From Sambucus nigra (Eukaryota > Streptophyta > Magnoliopsida > Dipsacales > Adoxaceae), in NCBI GenBank assembly GCA_949130495.1, contig OX422216.1, positions 98,029,967 to 98,093,966 of the forward strand: a stretch of 64,000 nt of DNA. Reading direction: 5' to 3'. Positions within the stretch are counted from its first letter, which is position 1. Every line of letters starts with the position of its first letter. Below the pieces are notes generated by a model. The model saw only the letters and a program-made list of their open reading frames with translations, did not search any database and was not told where the DNA came from. The position numbers and the translations under genes were made by a program. This document shows, one piece after another, positions 35,578 through 47,742 of the stretch.

Positions 35578-36806
35578 AGTCCCAGAAAAATTCTAGAAAT
35601 CCCTATTTTTTCGTAAACCGTGTTACACAATTAGTTGAGTGAGGTAAAATGCCAGTTACACAATTAGTTGGGACTATGATTCGCCTCCATTATGTGTGTT
35701 TTGTGTTAATACAGTTCGAGAGTAATTTGGAACTAGTATTTCCCTTTTATGTACGAGAGGTACGGGAACTTGATAGCAGAGTATGCCTGCACCATAGGAT
35801 TTATGTGGGGTTCCCTATTAATATATATATTGAGTGATAACTATATATACATGTGTTTAATCTACTGTGCTTGTGAGTAGATGATAAAGATAATGATATT
35901 AAAGAATAACTTAAGTGTGTGGGAACTTAAGACAGTAATGAAATTATAACATAGATTCATAAATGCCAGGATTTCGATAATGTATTTAGTGTATAATACG
36001 TACGAGCATACGAAAGAGAAAATGTAAGAGGGGACTTAATTTAAACTAGTTAACTGGGTTAGCATTAACTAGGATGGTTTAGCGATACATTAGGCGTGCA
36101 CACTAGTTGAGAGGTGAGAATTTCCAAGTGAGTGTCGAAATACTAGCATGTATGTGATATCAACTCGTAAGCATTTTATATACTTGCTAAACTGTTTTAA
36201 AATTATGTTACACTCGGGCTCTGACCCGTTTCTTATCATTTATCCTTCTCTTGTATATATATGTATATTATATTGGGTGTCCAGCCACAGGGATGCCAAG
36301 CTTAGACCGTTGGACTGATTGACATGCTGCAGCTAGTGTGGGAGTTGCAGGTCCTTATATTTAGACGACTTCATCCTTATTATCTCAACTCCTCATTTAG
36401 TCATTTGTAGTTAGGGAATGTGTCTCCCATTTCCAGTTTCTATTTAGTTCAGAGAGGCATTGTTCTTTCTTATTTTCTGCACTTAGTTTTCTGTTGGGAT
36501 TGTTAGTATTATTATTGTTTGTGGTTTTGAGATATTTTTTGGGGATGTTATTCCATCCTATTTAATTCAGTCGAATGGTTTGATATTCATTACTATAGCT
36601 GTGTTCATTTAAATGGTTTATGTATAAAATTTATATCGTTGGGACTTAATCTATAAAATTAAATATTTTGATACTTACTTAAATTATTTATTAGCTGATA
36701 AATGAACAAGTTGTTTTTCGACAGTGTTGCTAAGAATGAACCAACCGGATACTTTGTTTTAATTTAATAAAGTCACCCGGTATTTAATTAGGCAGGGTGT
36801 CATAGG

Positions 36807-36821
36807 TGGTATCAGAGCATC
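36807..36821 (+). other. Tek+ primer-binding site
   Basis: TGGTATCAGAGCATC, four bases after the LTR end GGGTGTCA (36802). It is a perfect match to the initiator-Met-type PBS core. Confidence 0.88.
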
Positions 36822-39800
36822 AGGTTCTAGTGCCTTTAGGATTTGTACGGCTTTCTACGCTTCAGCATAGCGTTCTTTGATGTAGATCCCTATTATTAGG
36901 ATGTTGTGTTTCTCTGCGTATTACGACTTACGTGTTTCTGCCAGGAAATATCAGTGATTTAATTCTTATTCGAGCTCGATCGAGCATTGATGACTAGTGA
37001 GGGTCGTTAGAAGAACAGTAGGAGGTGGACTCAGCCAAAGATATAGAGTGGTTTGGGAAAATGGTGTTTGATATAGCACCCACCAAAATTATTGTTCAGG
37101 CTGAGGACAATAAATAATACGTTCGGGAGTTGTAGTTACCCAAGCACCATCATAGATGATGTTTGTACCATTACAAACTCACCCGGAACTGTCAGTGAAG
37201 GGTAAGGGAGTCGAAAGGATTTTTATGAAGGAAGAAAATCAAAGGCCGATATGTAGGGTGAAGTGTAGTAACACCCAAGATTTGGAAATTTTGGACGAAA
37301 TTTTTACTCATAAGAGCAATCTAAAGTAATGAGTGTAAGACCTCTCATATAAATAAGTATATGTGAAGCTAAATGAGAAATTTGGGTATGGTTCGATCGT
37401 GAAATCGTCCATTTGATCGGGTTATAAAGGGAATTTCGAGACATATTTCTTATGGGGAAGAAAGAAAGACCAACACGAGAGAGCATTCAGCTTGCTTAAT
37501 GAACTCCTTACCCAACGACTAAGGGGTATATAGGAGTTAAGAAGAGTTCCTTATTGTGAATGGACTTATGAGTTAAATACTCAAGTGCGGGCGAGAAATA
37601 TGATAAAGACTACTTGGGTCAATGTCGTCAAGGAATTTGTAACCGCTTACAGGGAAGCCCAACGGGTTAGGAGAAACCTAGCTGAAGGACAAGATAGAAT
37701 TCAATGGTGATAGTAAAACATTATCGGAAGGTATACCCAGTAGGGGAACCTATTTAAGTCCTTACTAAGTAGCAATGAATTCAGCCAAGACCAGTGGGGT
37801 CGACAACGTGTTCCATGGGACCAGTGGAGCCAAAGGAACGACAGAAATAGTAATTACGAGCTAAGACTGCCAAGTCCGAGGGAATGACATTCCAAAATGG
37901 TTAGCAGGACCAATAACGGGGAAATGGATCAAAAAATTTCCTACGTGTAGAAAGTGGGACTACCGGTGTTGAATGTGTCCCCGTTGATAAGTGATACTTA
38001 TAAGTTTGAGAATGGTAAACCATGGAGTTAGGCATAATTACTGGAGGAGTGAGATTTCCAGTGGAGGAATTGGGTCAAGAGAGTTAGGCCTAGGAATTTA
38101 CAACTCAAGAGAAGTGGGTTTAGGCAGGACTAGTGGAGTCCTCGGTAATAGTAGCATACCATATTTTAGGTTCGACGGGGGCCCAGGAAGTAAAAGGGAG
38201 GTTAGTAAGGCCATAATTGAGGCCTAGAAATTTTGAGCCATCATTTCAATGATGGGTGTGTAAGCCACAGAGCAGAATAATTTTCCCACTACGAGGAGGG
38301 GACAACTATTGGATGGAATCCTAGATGCACAACGATTGTAGATGCTCATCGGTCGGGTTGATAGCTACGTGATGGGACCTTACGATTATGTGAAAATTAG
38401 TGAACTTTTGTTTCATCCTTATGAGAAAAGGATTAACCCTAGTGACGTTGGGATGTCACAATTTGTATAAGGACTGTTAACACTAAAATTTGCATGCGAG
38501 TCTAGTTTAGTGGGTACGTCAATGTTAACAGTCTCATTACAAACATATTTCTCGCTGATGATGGGACTTCTTAATGTCGCCCGTGAGTGACCCGGGTAGG
38601 CCCTAGGAGCATAGTTTGTTGTTATAATTTACTGCTGCATGGAGTTAGCAAAGTATGGATTATTATGGTAATGTGTAGTGACTAATTACTGAATGTTTGA
38701 ACCGTAGTAGATTGTGTGGTAAGACTATCGTGCTGAATACTCCGAGTGAGTAATTTTACTTTAGTAAGGTGCCAACTGAAATAGGGTTGGACCTATGTAT
38801 ATACATTTATATGAAAACTTCATGATATCATAGACTTCAGTGAGTATATTGTCTAGTTGTATTTGATCCCGGTACGTAGGGATTTATTTATTAATTTGAC
38901 TCAGGATACATTGTGTTATATATATTTAGCACCGATAACTTGGGATAGTGAGAGTGCCATATTATTTCTTTAAGGACATAAGAGGGAATGGGTATACTTT
39001 TATGTTAACATACGGAGATGGTAGGAAGGTATATATTATGGATTGAGGGCCTTATGGATCTCAACAATCAACTAAGTTAGGTAATAGTGTATCGGGGGGT
39101 TCCTTGTTTGGATTTCGCTTTGAGAGACACCACACACATGAAACTAGTGAACGTCGGGTTTTGGAGAGAAGTTTGGATAAGAGTACATGGGTTTCATACC
39201 TTGGTTAATGTACATATATGAGAATATAATCAAAATTGATAATTCTATTATGACTTAAGGCCAGTAGAGTCACCTAATCCTAACGTGAAGATTGATTTAA
39301 GAGGATTATATTTGATTTGTGCATTAATGCGCAAGACATAGGAAGTATGGGCGCCCTAAGTGACTAAATTTTGACTTTTTCCACATTTGGAAATTATGGG
39401 ATAAGGTATATATAGAGGTTGAAAAATTAATTGATATAATGCTTGAGTTATGCATTTGATTTGTATATGCGATTTATTCATCGTGCTAATTATCTTTGAC
39501 CAGCTATTCGGGTCATATTGTGTACTTACCCGTATTTTCTTCTAAGGGGCGGGTTAGCGTGGATTGGGATGCTATGGACTATTTTGGAGAATTGTTTTAG
39601 ATCATGGATTTAGAATATATTTTGATGTGTGATTTAGTGGTGTAATTTTAGTTGGAGAATTTTTTTTTTTTAGAGAAACTTCATTGTAATCACTATTGTG
39701 GAAATAGAAGAATTATGGATGTGTTGCATTTGAATTATGGAAATCAGATGCTTTATACTCGTTATTGACGGTTTTAGTTTAGTTTTTATCGTAGTAGCAC

Positions 39801-41125
39801 GCCGCGTGTCTCTTTTCATTTTCGATCATTTATATCAGTTAGGACCATCATTCGCCAAATGTCCACGAGGATGGTTTTTTATTAGGCAGTAGATGAAAAC
39901 TGTCATGTGAATTTGACAACATTTAGCTAAGATGAAACTTATTTCGTAAGATTTGTCAGAGGCTTATGTTTCACGAGAAACTACTTTTAGGGCAAGAGGA
40001 AGATTTGTGACACGCGATGAGGCAAAGTCACATGGATCAAGATTTTAGGTACATTTGAGAGAATATAAGATGAATCATGTTATAAAAAACAATGGTGATG
40101 GGATTTAATAAAGATAAATATTACTATATTCGTTTTACAATGGGTCACCTATCTACTGGTAAAGGGTGGACCATCCAAAACCATCTGGGGTTTCTTCAAC
40201 CTTTAGGGATTCCAATGTAGTAATGGGAAAGTATTCCTAAGGATTTTATTATGGAGGGGTTTATGATCCTATATGGTGATAGTGGATCGTTTGACCAAAG
40301 TATCTCGCATTATGGCCGTTAGGACTGATCATACTACGGGACAATATGCAAGATCTTTACAACCGAGATAGTAAGGTTATATAGGGTACCGTTTAATATT
40401 GTGTCTGATTGAGAAAATATTAGTGTCTTTTGATTTTGGAAGAGTGTTAGCGAGACCATAGGACCGAGTTGTGATTGAGTACGGCCTATTATCCACAGAC
40501 GAATGGGCAGAACAAGCGAACTAATCGGATATTGGGAAAATAAATTATATGTGTACCCTTGAATCTTAGGGGAGGACGAGAGCAATCCCTTCCATGAGTT
40601 GAGTTTGTATACAATAACTCATATAAGTTCACTTTTGGGCAGAGTGTCAGTTGAGGTATGGCACGGTAAGCCTCGTTGTTTTCTTGCTTGTTAGTTAAAT
40701 GTGGGGGACCAAGTCCTACTGCAAAAATCATAGATGGATTGATACTTAGAGTATATAATGTGTATAAAATATATACTGCACAAATAACCTACTTATGTAC
40801 GAATGTCGTGAGACGAGATTATATGTATTTAAAGGACAATTAATCTACTAAGGTGAGAATAGTAGAAGGCTAGATAGTGAATATTTAAATAAGTTTAAGT
40901 AGTGAAACTTAAATGATAAGACTTGGACAAGAACCTACGTGAGAGGATAACCCGGAATTTAAAATGAACATACGTGAGGTGTTCATTATTAAGGGTATCT
41001 GATAGCATAATGTATGGTCGGTACGGAGTAGTTACTCGTGAGAGCGAGGATACGATGCGCAACATATAGCCAGAGTCGTTCTTATCTGGTATACTTTTTT
41101 TGAATTTCGGGATGAAATTACGTTG
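36822..41125 (+). pseudogene. Tek+ interior: decayed gag-pol, integrase remnant readable
   Basis: No long frame survives. Around 40165-40240, HPKPSGVSSTF-like text matches the stretch between the zinc and core parts of a Ty3 integrase (compare QKPSGLL in Tek-). From about 40270 to 40500, a IVDRLTK, AVRTDHTTGQYA, YRVPFNIVSD, FWKSVSETIG and IIHRRMG series follows the integrase core order with frame changes and stops. The gag, protease and RT parts (36900-39850) are too altered to place, and the interior is shorter than a full chromovirus. A 78-aa frame at 37991-38227 may be a gag fragment but I cannot confirm it. Confidence 0.6.
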
Positions 41126-41138
41126 TAAGGGGGAAGTA
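41126..41138 (+). other. Tek+ polypurine tract
   Basis: AAGGGGGAAGT (41127-41137) precedes AATAACACCCCG, where the normal TG of the LTR start has changed to AA. Confidence 0.7.
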
Positions 41139-42270
41139 AATAACACCCCGTATTTTTAATGACTTTTAAAATGGGATTAATTATAATTAATTATGAGATA
41201 ATTGAAAATGAATCCGGATTTAAATATTACTCGTGAGTAAAGTAATATGTGATTTATGTTGAATATTACTTGGTGGTTAGAAGTAATATATGTGATTATG
41301 ACTTTACATATGATAATGATTTTATAAAATTATAGCGAGTGATGAATACAACAATTTATAGAAATTAAGTTGGACACGCATGTGAGTCGTGTCGGGACTA
41401 TCTTTAAGTGAAATGAAAAGTAAAATATTTTTATGTCATCCAAATGGTCATTTTGAGTGTGCCAATGTGTCCGTAAGGGTCGAGATAGTAAAAAAAGTGT
41501 ACCCGAGGGTTTAGTTTGAGTCCCGGGATTATTTTAGGCCAAACCGACACCCGAGAGGGGTATTTTGGTCATTTACAATTTTGGGGTAATTAAACCTTCG
41601 AAAATTAAGAGGTTATATCTGATGGAAGCTAGAGCCTTCGAGGGTTATAAACAATTTAGTTGCAGAGAGGCTAACGAACGAAGAAAAGAGGAGGTTTCCA
41701 AGGAGGAGAGCCATCAATCCTACACCGTTCCCACCAATTCCACCACCATTGCGTAGATCGAAGAACGAGGAGCGTAAATATACCTATCATCTTCTACAAC
41801 ACAGACCTTTGATTTCCAGGAAAGTATCTATCTTGATAATCTTGTGTTGATAAGATGTCCATGTTAGAATGGGATGAATAATTACATGTTTTCATGGAGA
41901 TTTAAAGTTGTTTGGAAGATTAAATTCACATATTGGGTAGGAATCATGTTAAGTTAACTTCCTTGATGTATGTAGAACATTAACCACAAAATTTTGATAC
42001 CCAGCAGAGATAGAAATATGGAAAATAATGTAGTTCTTGAGAAAGTAAGATAATATAGGGTTTACATGATAAATTCTTGAATTGAAACCATTTGATGATG
42101 ATTCTTGGAGATCTATTGAATGTTTTACGTTAGAAATCATCTATACCTGTCTATATAATGTTTGTGACATTTGGTTGGGAGTTTGGGAATTTTTACATGG
42201 AGATTTGAGGATTAAAATGGAAGAAACCCGTAAGCAAAAATATGCAGAATCGCAGCCATACCTGATGGAT

Positions 42271-42344
42271 TGATCGATCGATCATGAATATTGATCAATC
42301 GACTGGTTCGATCGATCGATCCTTTTCTTTGATCGATCGACTCC
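42271..42344 (+). promoter_or_regulatory. TCGATCGA cluster in the Tek+ 3' LTR
   Basis: GATTGATCGATCGATCATG, TTGATCAATCGACTGG, TTCGATCGATCGATCC and TTGATCGATCGACTCC fall within 74 bp, about 1.13 kb from the LTR start. The same motif type occurs in the unrelated solo LTR at 7525-7606. Confidence 0.55.
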
Positions 42345-42674
42345 CTTGGAAATTGTGAAGATATTTTCCTTTATGTTTTGATTTAACCCCAACCTTCTGA
42401 AATCTTTGGTGTTGATTAATTGAATATAATAAGTCTTAGGGAAGATCAGTAAGGTCGTGATTAAGACTTGAAAAATGTGATTATGAACGGGATTAAATGA
42501 TAAGTGTATGATTGTTCACCGAGTGTGTTACGATTGGTAATTATATAACGCGGAGTTTAAATTGATAATATGATAACTCAAGGTTAAAACTAGTAGTAAG
42601 GGGATCATTACAGCTACTGAAATAACTTAAGGCATGGAGGGGTGACTTAGTAACCTTTTTGCGAGTAGGGAAAG

Positions 42675-44264
42675 CGATTAGGCATAAATTCTTCCTAATT
42701 TATCCCTTGATTTAGTTACTTATAGCACCTCGAACAATGTAATTGAGTTGTATTTATCTCATAATCATGCTACTGACTGATCCTAATGAGTACACCGAGT
42801 TTCTGGTATTTTCTAGTGATTTTACAGGTATTCGATGTCAAGAAACGGAAGAAAGAAACCGGAAGAATCAAGAAAGAAAGAAGGAAAAGTCAAAAGGGCA
42901 AAAGTGGAATTTCCACCAGGAATTCAGATGAGGTACCTAAAGAGAAGTTGAAGACATATCATTCACGAGTACATAGGAAGAAACTTCACCTCTATCGAAA
43001 TCCCGAAACAAAAGTTATGAGCAGTCAAAGTTGAGCCAAGAAGTCAAATGCCGGACCGGTCCCCCCTACCCCGGACCGGTCCGCCTTGCCAAACTCCAAA
43101 AGACCCCGGATCACAAGCAAATCGAAGAAGGAAAAAATAAAAGGAATCGGTCCGCCCCCGGACCGGTCCGCCCCAAAATAAAAAGAACCGATCCGCTTTG
43201 GGGGCAGACCGGTTCGCCTAAGGCCCGGACTGGTCCGAGCTTCGAGATTTGCAAATCCTATCTCTTCCTAAAAAGACTCCTAGTGCAGCTGAACTCCGAA
43301 ATTGTTGTAGGGTATAAAAACCCAATTTATTATTGTTATTGGGACGGAGAATTAGTAGGATTTTTCCTTTCTTTTTCCAGAAACCCTAGTTTAGCAAACA
43401 ATTGCAGTTTTAATTCAAAGATTGAAGATTTATTCAGTGATTTTTGTGAGTGTCAGTTTCATTCATTGTTTCACTTATTGCTTGGGTAATTTTAGTGAGT
43501 AATTATTAATTCTAATTCTTTTCTACATCTAATTACTATTTTCCCTAGAGTAATTATGAATTCCTGCACATCAATCATTGTTTTCATTAAATTCAACATG
43601 TTAGGCTAGATTTTCCAAGGCCGGGGTACATGAACCCAACCTGATGTGTTAGTGTGTGCGTATAAAATTAATCCAATGAATTTAGGATTGATTATGATCG
43701 TATTGCGTAGTTACACAATAATTGTAGATCTTTATATCTCGTTTGCCTCTGGGTACTCGTGATGATTTAGAGTGCAATTTGAGTGTCACTATCGCGATAC
43801 TGATTTACTCATCCTCAGATTAAGTATGACGCGAGCTTAAACCTCGTATACATAATGCTTGGGAGTACTAAATTCCGGGTCAGATCAATCAGATAAATTT
43901 ATGATTATTATTATAACTGCACTACACTAGGGTTGGGGATTGTATTCCCGTCCTATTCTTCTCATTATTTAAACAAAAAGTTTCGAATCATCATTCATTC
44001 TTAATTTCGGTAGATTATTATAGTTGCATCTTTTCTTATTTTCATTATCGCATTAAGCTGTAATCAATCTCAAAATCAAATCAATTTTTCCTTTTCTTTT
44101 TAGAGTCAAAGTTAAGGTATCTCCGTCTCTTCCCGTTGTCACAACTCTGTTGTCCTCCTTCCCTGAGGATCGATACCCGACTTACTGGGATTATTACTTG
44201 AGCGATAGGCTTGCACTTGAGCCTAGAGTGAACGCATTCCTGAGGCACATTTTCAGTCGCGTCA
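42675..44264 (+). repeat. Athila 5' LTR
   Basis: Starts CGATTAGGC (TG changed to CG; the 3' LTR has TGATTAGGC) and ends CAGTCGCGTCA. TATA box GGTATAAAAACCC at 43311-43323. Seven GGACCGGTCC-type motifs lie upstream. Confidence 0.92.
43053..43235 (+). promoter_or_regulatory. GGACCGGTCC palindrome cluster upstream of the Athila LTR TATA
   Basis: Perfect GGACCGGTCC at 43053, 43073 and 43160, plus variants near 43147, 43186, 43206 and 43227. The cluster lies about 80-260 bp upstream of TATAAAAA (43313-43320). It is repeated at about 53936-54121 in the 3' LTR and, in part, at 50312-50403 inside the element. Confidence 0.65.
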
Positions 44265-44270
44265 AATTTT

Positions 44271-44288
44271 TGGCGACGTTGCCGGGGA
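44271..44288 (+). other. Athila primer-binding site
   Basis: TGGCGACGTTGCCGGGGA, six bases after the LTR end. Athila elements use a PBS of this type, usually read as complementary to tRNA-Asp. Confidence 0.85.
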
Positions 44289-44415
44289 ACTAGGTGGACT
44301 TAGGATTAGATCGAGTCAATCCAAAGCTTTGACCAAAAATCTCAAAAAATCCAAAAACATACAAAAAATTTCAAAAAGCACAAAAAGATTCACCATCATC
44401 TCTCCCAAGCTTTTA

Positions 44416-47400
44416 ATGCAAAATCCCACTCCCCATAATACTCCAACCAGCATTCATGAAAATCCAATAGTTGAGTATAACCCAGATAGTCCCCACACTC
44501 CAAACGCCCCACAGTTTTGGATCCCGCCTCCCACACCGTCACACTCAATCTCCAATAACACTCCGTTTACCTTCTTAGGACACACGTCCGAGCACACTTC
44601 GAGCACACCCAATGAGAGCACCAAGTCGTTATGTGAGAGAGAGATGTCGCAACACAGTAATGCACCCACCGGTGAGGAAGAGCCCCCATACCGCCCGCTG
44701 AGAGAATTCCTATATCCCGAGCGCACTGTCACTCCGGGATGCATTATACTCCCGTATAATGCCGGTCAATTCCGTTTCAAAAATGGAATGATCCAGATGC
44801 TACCACATTACCACGGTATGGATTCTGAAAAGCCATACCTCCATATTAGGGAATTTGAGGATGTGTGCGATACGCTCAATGATCAAACCTGCACCCAAGA
44901 GGTGATCCGCCTCAAACTCTTCCCTTTCTCGCTCAAAGATAAAGCTAAGACCTGGCTATGGTCTTCATCTTCGAGCTCGATTCCATCTTATAATGAGTTA
45001 CAATCAAGATTTCTCAAGAAATTCTTCCCGCCACATCGAACAATTTCCATAAAGGCTCGAATTCAATCGTTCAGACAATCTGGAAATGAGCCATTTCATC
45101 GATGTCATGAGCGTTTCAATGAGTTAGTTACTTCATGCCCCCATCACGGATTTTATGCAGCACAAATCATCTCTTTTCTCTATAATGGGCTGAATCTCAA
45201 TTCCAAGCAACTTGTTGAAACCATGGGAAGTGGTCCATTTGTCGACTTAGACGTCCAAGATGCAGAGCTTCATTTGAGGTATGTCGCCGAGACTAACCAA
45301 TCCTGGGATACCTCCGACCCTAATGCTCAAAATCGAAATCGTCAAGTGACCACCACTCCGTCAGCATCCGGCATATATCATGTAGAAAAGAATTCTATAG
45401 CGGATAGTCGGATTGATATACTTGAGAAAGAGATGCGAGACCTACGAGGGATATGTGGGACAGGACTAACTGGATCCATACCGAACCCCGTTAAGATGGT
45501 GTGTGCTATTTATAAGGCGGGCCATTCAACTGAGGAATGTCCGACGATACCCGCCTACAAAGTAATGCTTCAGGAGCAAGTTAGTGGTATAGGAGGATTT
45601 AAGGGTAATTTCGGTGCCGCGCACGGGAATTCCTACAACCCTTCATGGAAAAATCATCTCGGTTTTAGCTATGGGAAACAACATGCCGCAATGAACCCTC
45701 CTTCGCATGTTGCCCCTCCTCCACCACAACATTTTCAACAAGCTCCACACATGCAAGGACACATGCAAGCACCACCACCTCAAGGAAATTATATCCCGCC
45801 GCAGCGGAGAACTTTCGAGGATACCATGAATCAATTCATCGCAAGCCAGACCACAACCAATGCCAAATATGATCGTCTGATTGGCGACATAAATGCGAAT
45901 CTGTCAAAAATACAATCATCATTGAGTGTTCAAGAGAAGGGCAAGTTTTCGGCCCAAGGCCAAAGACCTCCCCAAGGTCAAACTAGTGTTAGCTCCACCT
46001 CCATTGAACATCAGGAGCAATGCCAAGCTGTGACCACTCTTCGTAGTGGGAGAGTCATTGATTTATCACCTCCCCCACACGACACAACGAAAGACAAGGA
46101 GATTTCGCCCGGCACGAAAGAGGCCGAAGATGTCCCCTTGAATGAGAGTGACCAAGAAGATGCTAGTGAGCCAGAGGTAGTAGTGAAACCTCCCTCCGCA
46201 GCACCATTTCCTCAAAGGTTGATTCCTTCCCATAGAGGAAACCCACGTGAAGACGTGCTAGAAGTACTAAAGCAGGTCAAGCTGAATTTACCTTTTCTTG
46301 ATGCCATTAAGCAAATTCCAGCTTATGGCAAAGTCATCAAAGATTTGTTGACGATAAAAAGGAAGATGAAGGTAGAGAAGAACGTCTTTCTAGCCCAGAA
46401 CGTGAGCTCCATTCTACTAAATGATCTCCCGCCTAAATTCAAAGATCCCGGTGCACCCACCATATCCTGTATCATTGGAGAGAATAAAATTGAAAAAGCC
46501 TTACTTGACTTGGGAGCAAGCGTAAATATTCTCCCTTACTCCATCTATAGGCAACTTGACTTGGGCGACCTCAAACCCACAAAGGTCACTCTCCAATTAG
46601 CAGATCGAACAGTGAAGATCCCAAGAGGCATAGTCGAGGATGTGATCATCCAAGTTGACACTTTCTACTTTCCGGTAGATTTTGTCATTTGGGACACGGA
46701 GCCCTCCTTCCACTCGAGTAATCATGTTCCCATCATCCTTGGGCGCCCTTTCCTAGCCACGGCTAACGTAATCATCAATACTAGGAATGGGCGAATACAA
46801 CTCACCTTTGGGAACATGACCTTGGAAACCAACATCTTCCCCATAGTCCAAAATGCAGGGGAGGAAGATGATCTTCACTCGGTGAGCCTCATAGATGAGA
46901 TAGTAGAGGAGTACTTTGAGGAGAATTACTGTGGCGACCCTTTAGAGTCCTATTTAGCAGCGAGACAAGAGAGTGAGGGGACGTACACCGACTTTGAGAG
47001 GGAGGTTAGGGAGTTGAGAGAGCTACTCGATGAGAGTGCGTCGGACGAGGACGTGAGAGAGGTTAATTGGGTTTCTAGATTCGAGGAATTACCTCCGAGG
47101 GATACACACATGGTTCCCTCCAGTGAAAAATTTCCAACCCTTGAATTAAAGAAACTCCCCTCCCATATTAAATATGCCTACCTAGGAGAGGATGAGACAT
47201 TTCCTGTTGTTATCTCCTCTAGCCTAGATGAAGGGCAGGAGGGTAAATTATTGAAAATTTTGAGGAAGTACCAAAGTGCTTTTGGTTGGTGCATTGCTGA
47301 TTTGAAAGGGATAAGTCCTTTGATTTTCACTCATAAGATCCATCTCGAAGAGGATGTCAAACACTCTAGAGAAATGCAAAGAAGACTGAATCCCAATATG

Positions 47401-47742
47401 AAAGAAGTTGTGAGAATCGAAATTATCAAATTGTTGGATACCGGGATCATCTACCCAATCTCGGATAGCAAGTGGGTAAGCCCTATTCAAGTCATCCCTA
47501 AGAAGTCGGGTATGACTGTGATTGAGAATACCAAGGGAGAGCTAGTTCCCCAACGTACCACCACCGGGTGGCGCATTTGCATTGATTACCGAAAACTTAA
47601 TGCGGGAACTAGAAAAGACCATTTCCCCTTGCCATTTATTGATCAAATGCTTGAAAGAGTGGCGGGACACCCTTACTATTGCTTCCTTGATGGTTATTCC
47701 GGATATAACCAAATTGAGGTAGATGTACTTGACCAGGAGTAG
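44416..47742 (+). CDS. Athila gag-protease-RT (N-terminal part), ends at an in-frame stop
   Basis: The first ATG of an open frame that reaches 47742 (1108 codons, then TAG). The Retrotrans_gag-like domain lies at about residues 115-300 (FRFKNGMIQMLPHYHG, KTWLWS, FLKKFFPP). The zinc knuckle at about 363 is damaged: CAIYKAGHSTEEC has Tyr where the second Cys should be. A Pro/Gln-rich linker follows (about 430-560). The aspartic protease has DLGAS at about 698-702, the motif form usual in Athila, and ILGRPFLATA near 780. RT begins near 1005 (KWVSPIQVIPKKSG, WRICIDYRKLN) and stops at TAG 47740-47742, within the finger/palm region. Downstream RT continues in the same frame. The frame is open upstream to 44329, but no ATG is there. 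Confidence 0.88.
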   Translation: MQNPTPHNTPTSIHENPIVEYNPDSPHTPNAPQFWIPPPTPSHSISNNTPFTFLGHTSEHTSSTPNESTKSLCEREMSQHSNAPTGEEEPPYRPLREFLYPERTVTPGCIILPYNAGQFRFKNGMIQMLPHYHGMDSEKPYLHIREFEDVCDTLNDQTCTQEVIRLKLFPFSLKDKAKTWLWSSSSSSIPSYNELQSRFLKKFFPPHRTISIKARIQSFRQSGNEPFHRCHERFNELVTSCPHHGFYAAQIISFLYNGLNLNSKQLVETMGSGPFVDLDVQDAELHLRYVAETNQSWDTSDPNAQNRNRQVTTTPSASGIYHVEKNSIADSRIDILEKEMRDLRGICGTGLTGSIPNPVKMVCAIYKAGHSTEECPTIPAYKVMLQEQVSGIGGFKGNFGAAHGNSYNPSWKNHLGFSYGKQHAAMNPPSHVAPPPPQHFQQAPHMQGHMQAPPPQGNYIPPQRRTFEDTMNQFIASQTTTNAKYDRLIGDINANLSKIQSSLSVQEKGKFSAQGQRPPQGQTSVSSTSIEHQEQCQAVTTLRSGRVIDLSPPPHDTTKDKEISPGTKEAEDVPLNESDQEDASEPEVVVKPPSAAPFPQRLIPSHRGNPREDVLEVLKQVKLNLPFLDAIKQIPAYGKVIKDLLTIKRKMKVEKNVFLAQNVSSILLNDLPPKFKDPGAPTISCIIGENKIEKALLDLGASVNILPYSIYRQLDLGDLKPTKVTLQLADRTVKIPRGIVEDVIIQVDTFYFPVDFVIWDTEPSFHSSNHVPIILGRPFLATANVIINTRNGRIQLTFGNMTLETNIFPIVQNAGEEDDLHSVSLIDEIVEEYFEENYCGDPLESYLAARQESEGTYTDFEREVRELRELLDESASDEDVREVNWVSRFEELPPRDTHMVPSSEKFPTLELKKLPSHIKYAYLGEDETFPVVISSSLDEGQEGKLLKILRKYQSAFGWCIADLKGISPLIFTHKIHLEEDVKHSREMQRRLNPNMKEVVRIEIIKLLDTGIIYPISDSKWVSPIQVIPKKSGMTVIENTKGELVPQRTTTGWRICIDYRKLNAGTRKDHFPLPFIDQMLERVAGHPYYCFLDGYSGYNQIEVDVLDQE

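Larger units (their letters stand above)
21623..36802 (+). repeat. Tek+ 5' LTR, split by Tek-
   Basis: The parts 21623-22368 and 35100-36802 total about 2.45 kb. Shared text with the 3' LTR includes GTGAGTCGTGTCGGGACTA (21887; 41388) and CTCTTGTATATATATGTATA (36251; 56108). A TTCGAACG cluster (35505-35577) lies about 1.15 kb from the LTR start. A short direct repeat GTTACACAATTAGTTG (about 35621 and 35655) sits where about 0.6 kb present in the 3' LTR is missing. Confidence 0.75.

Noticed and set aside
36807..36821. tRNA gene suggested by TGGTATCAGAGC
   Set aside because: This is the complement of a tRNA 3' end used as PBS, next to an LTR end; no cloverleaf surrounds it here or at the other PBS sites.
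37304..38227. Short frames in the Tek+ interior as possible host genes
   Set aside because: They lie between an LTR/PBS and an integrase remnant of one element, so decayed gag-pol is the simpler reading.
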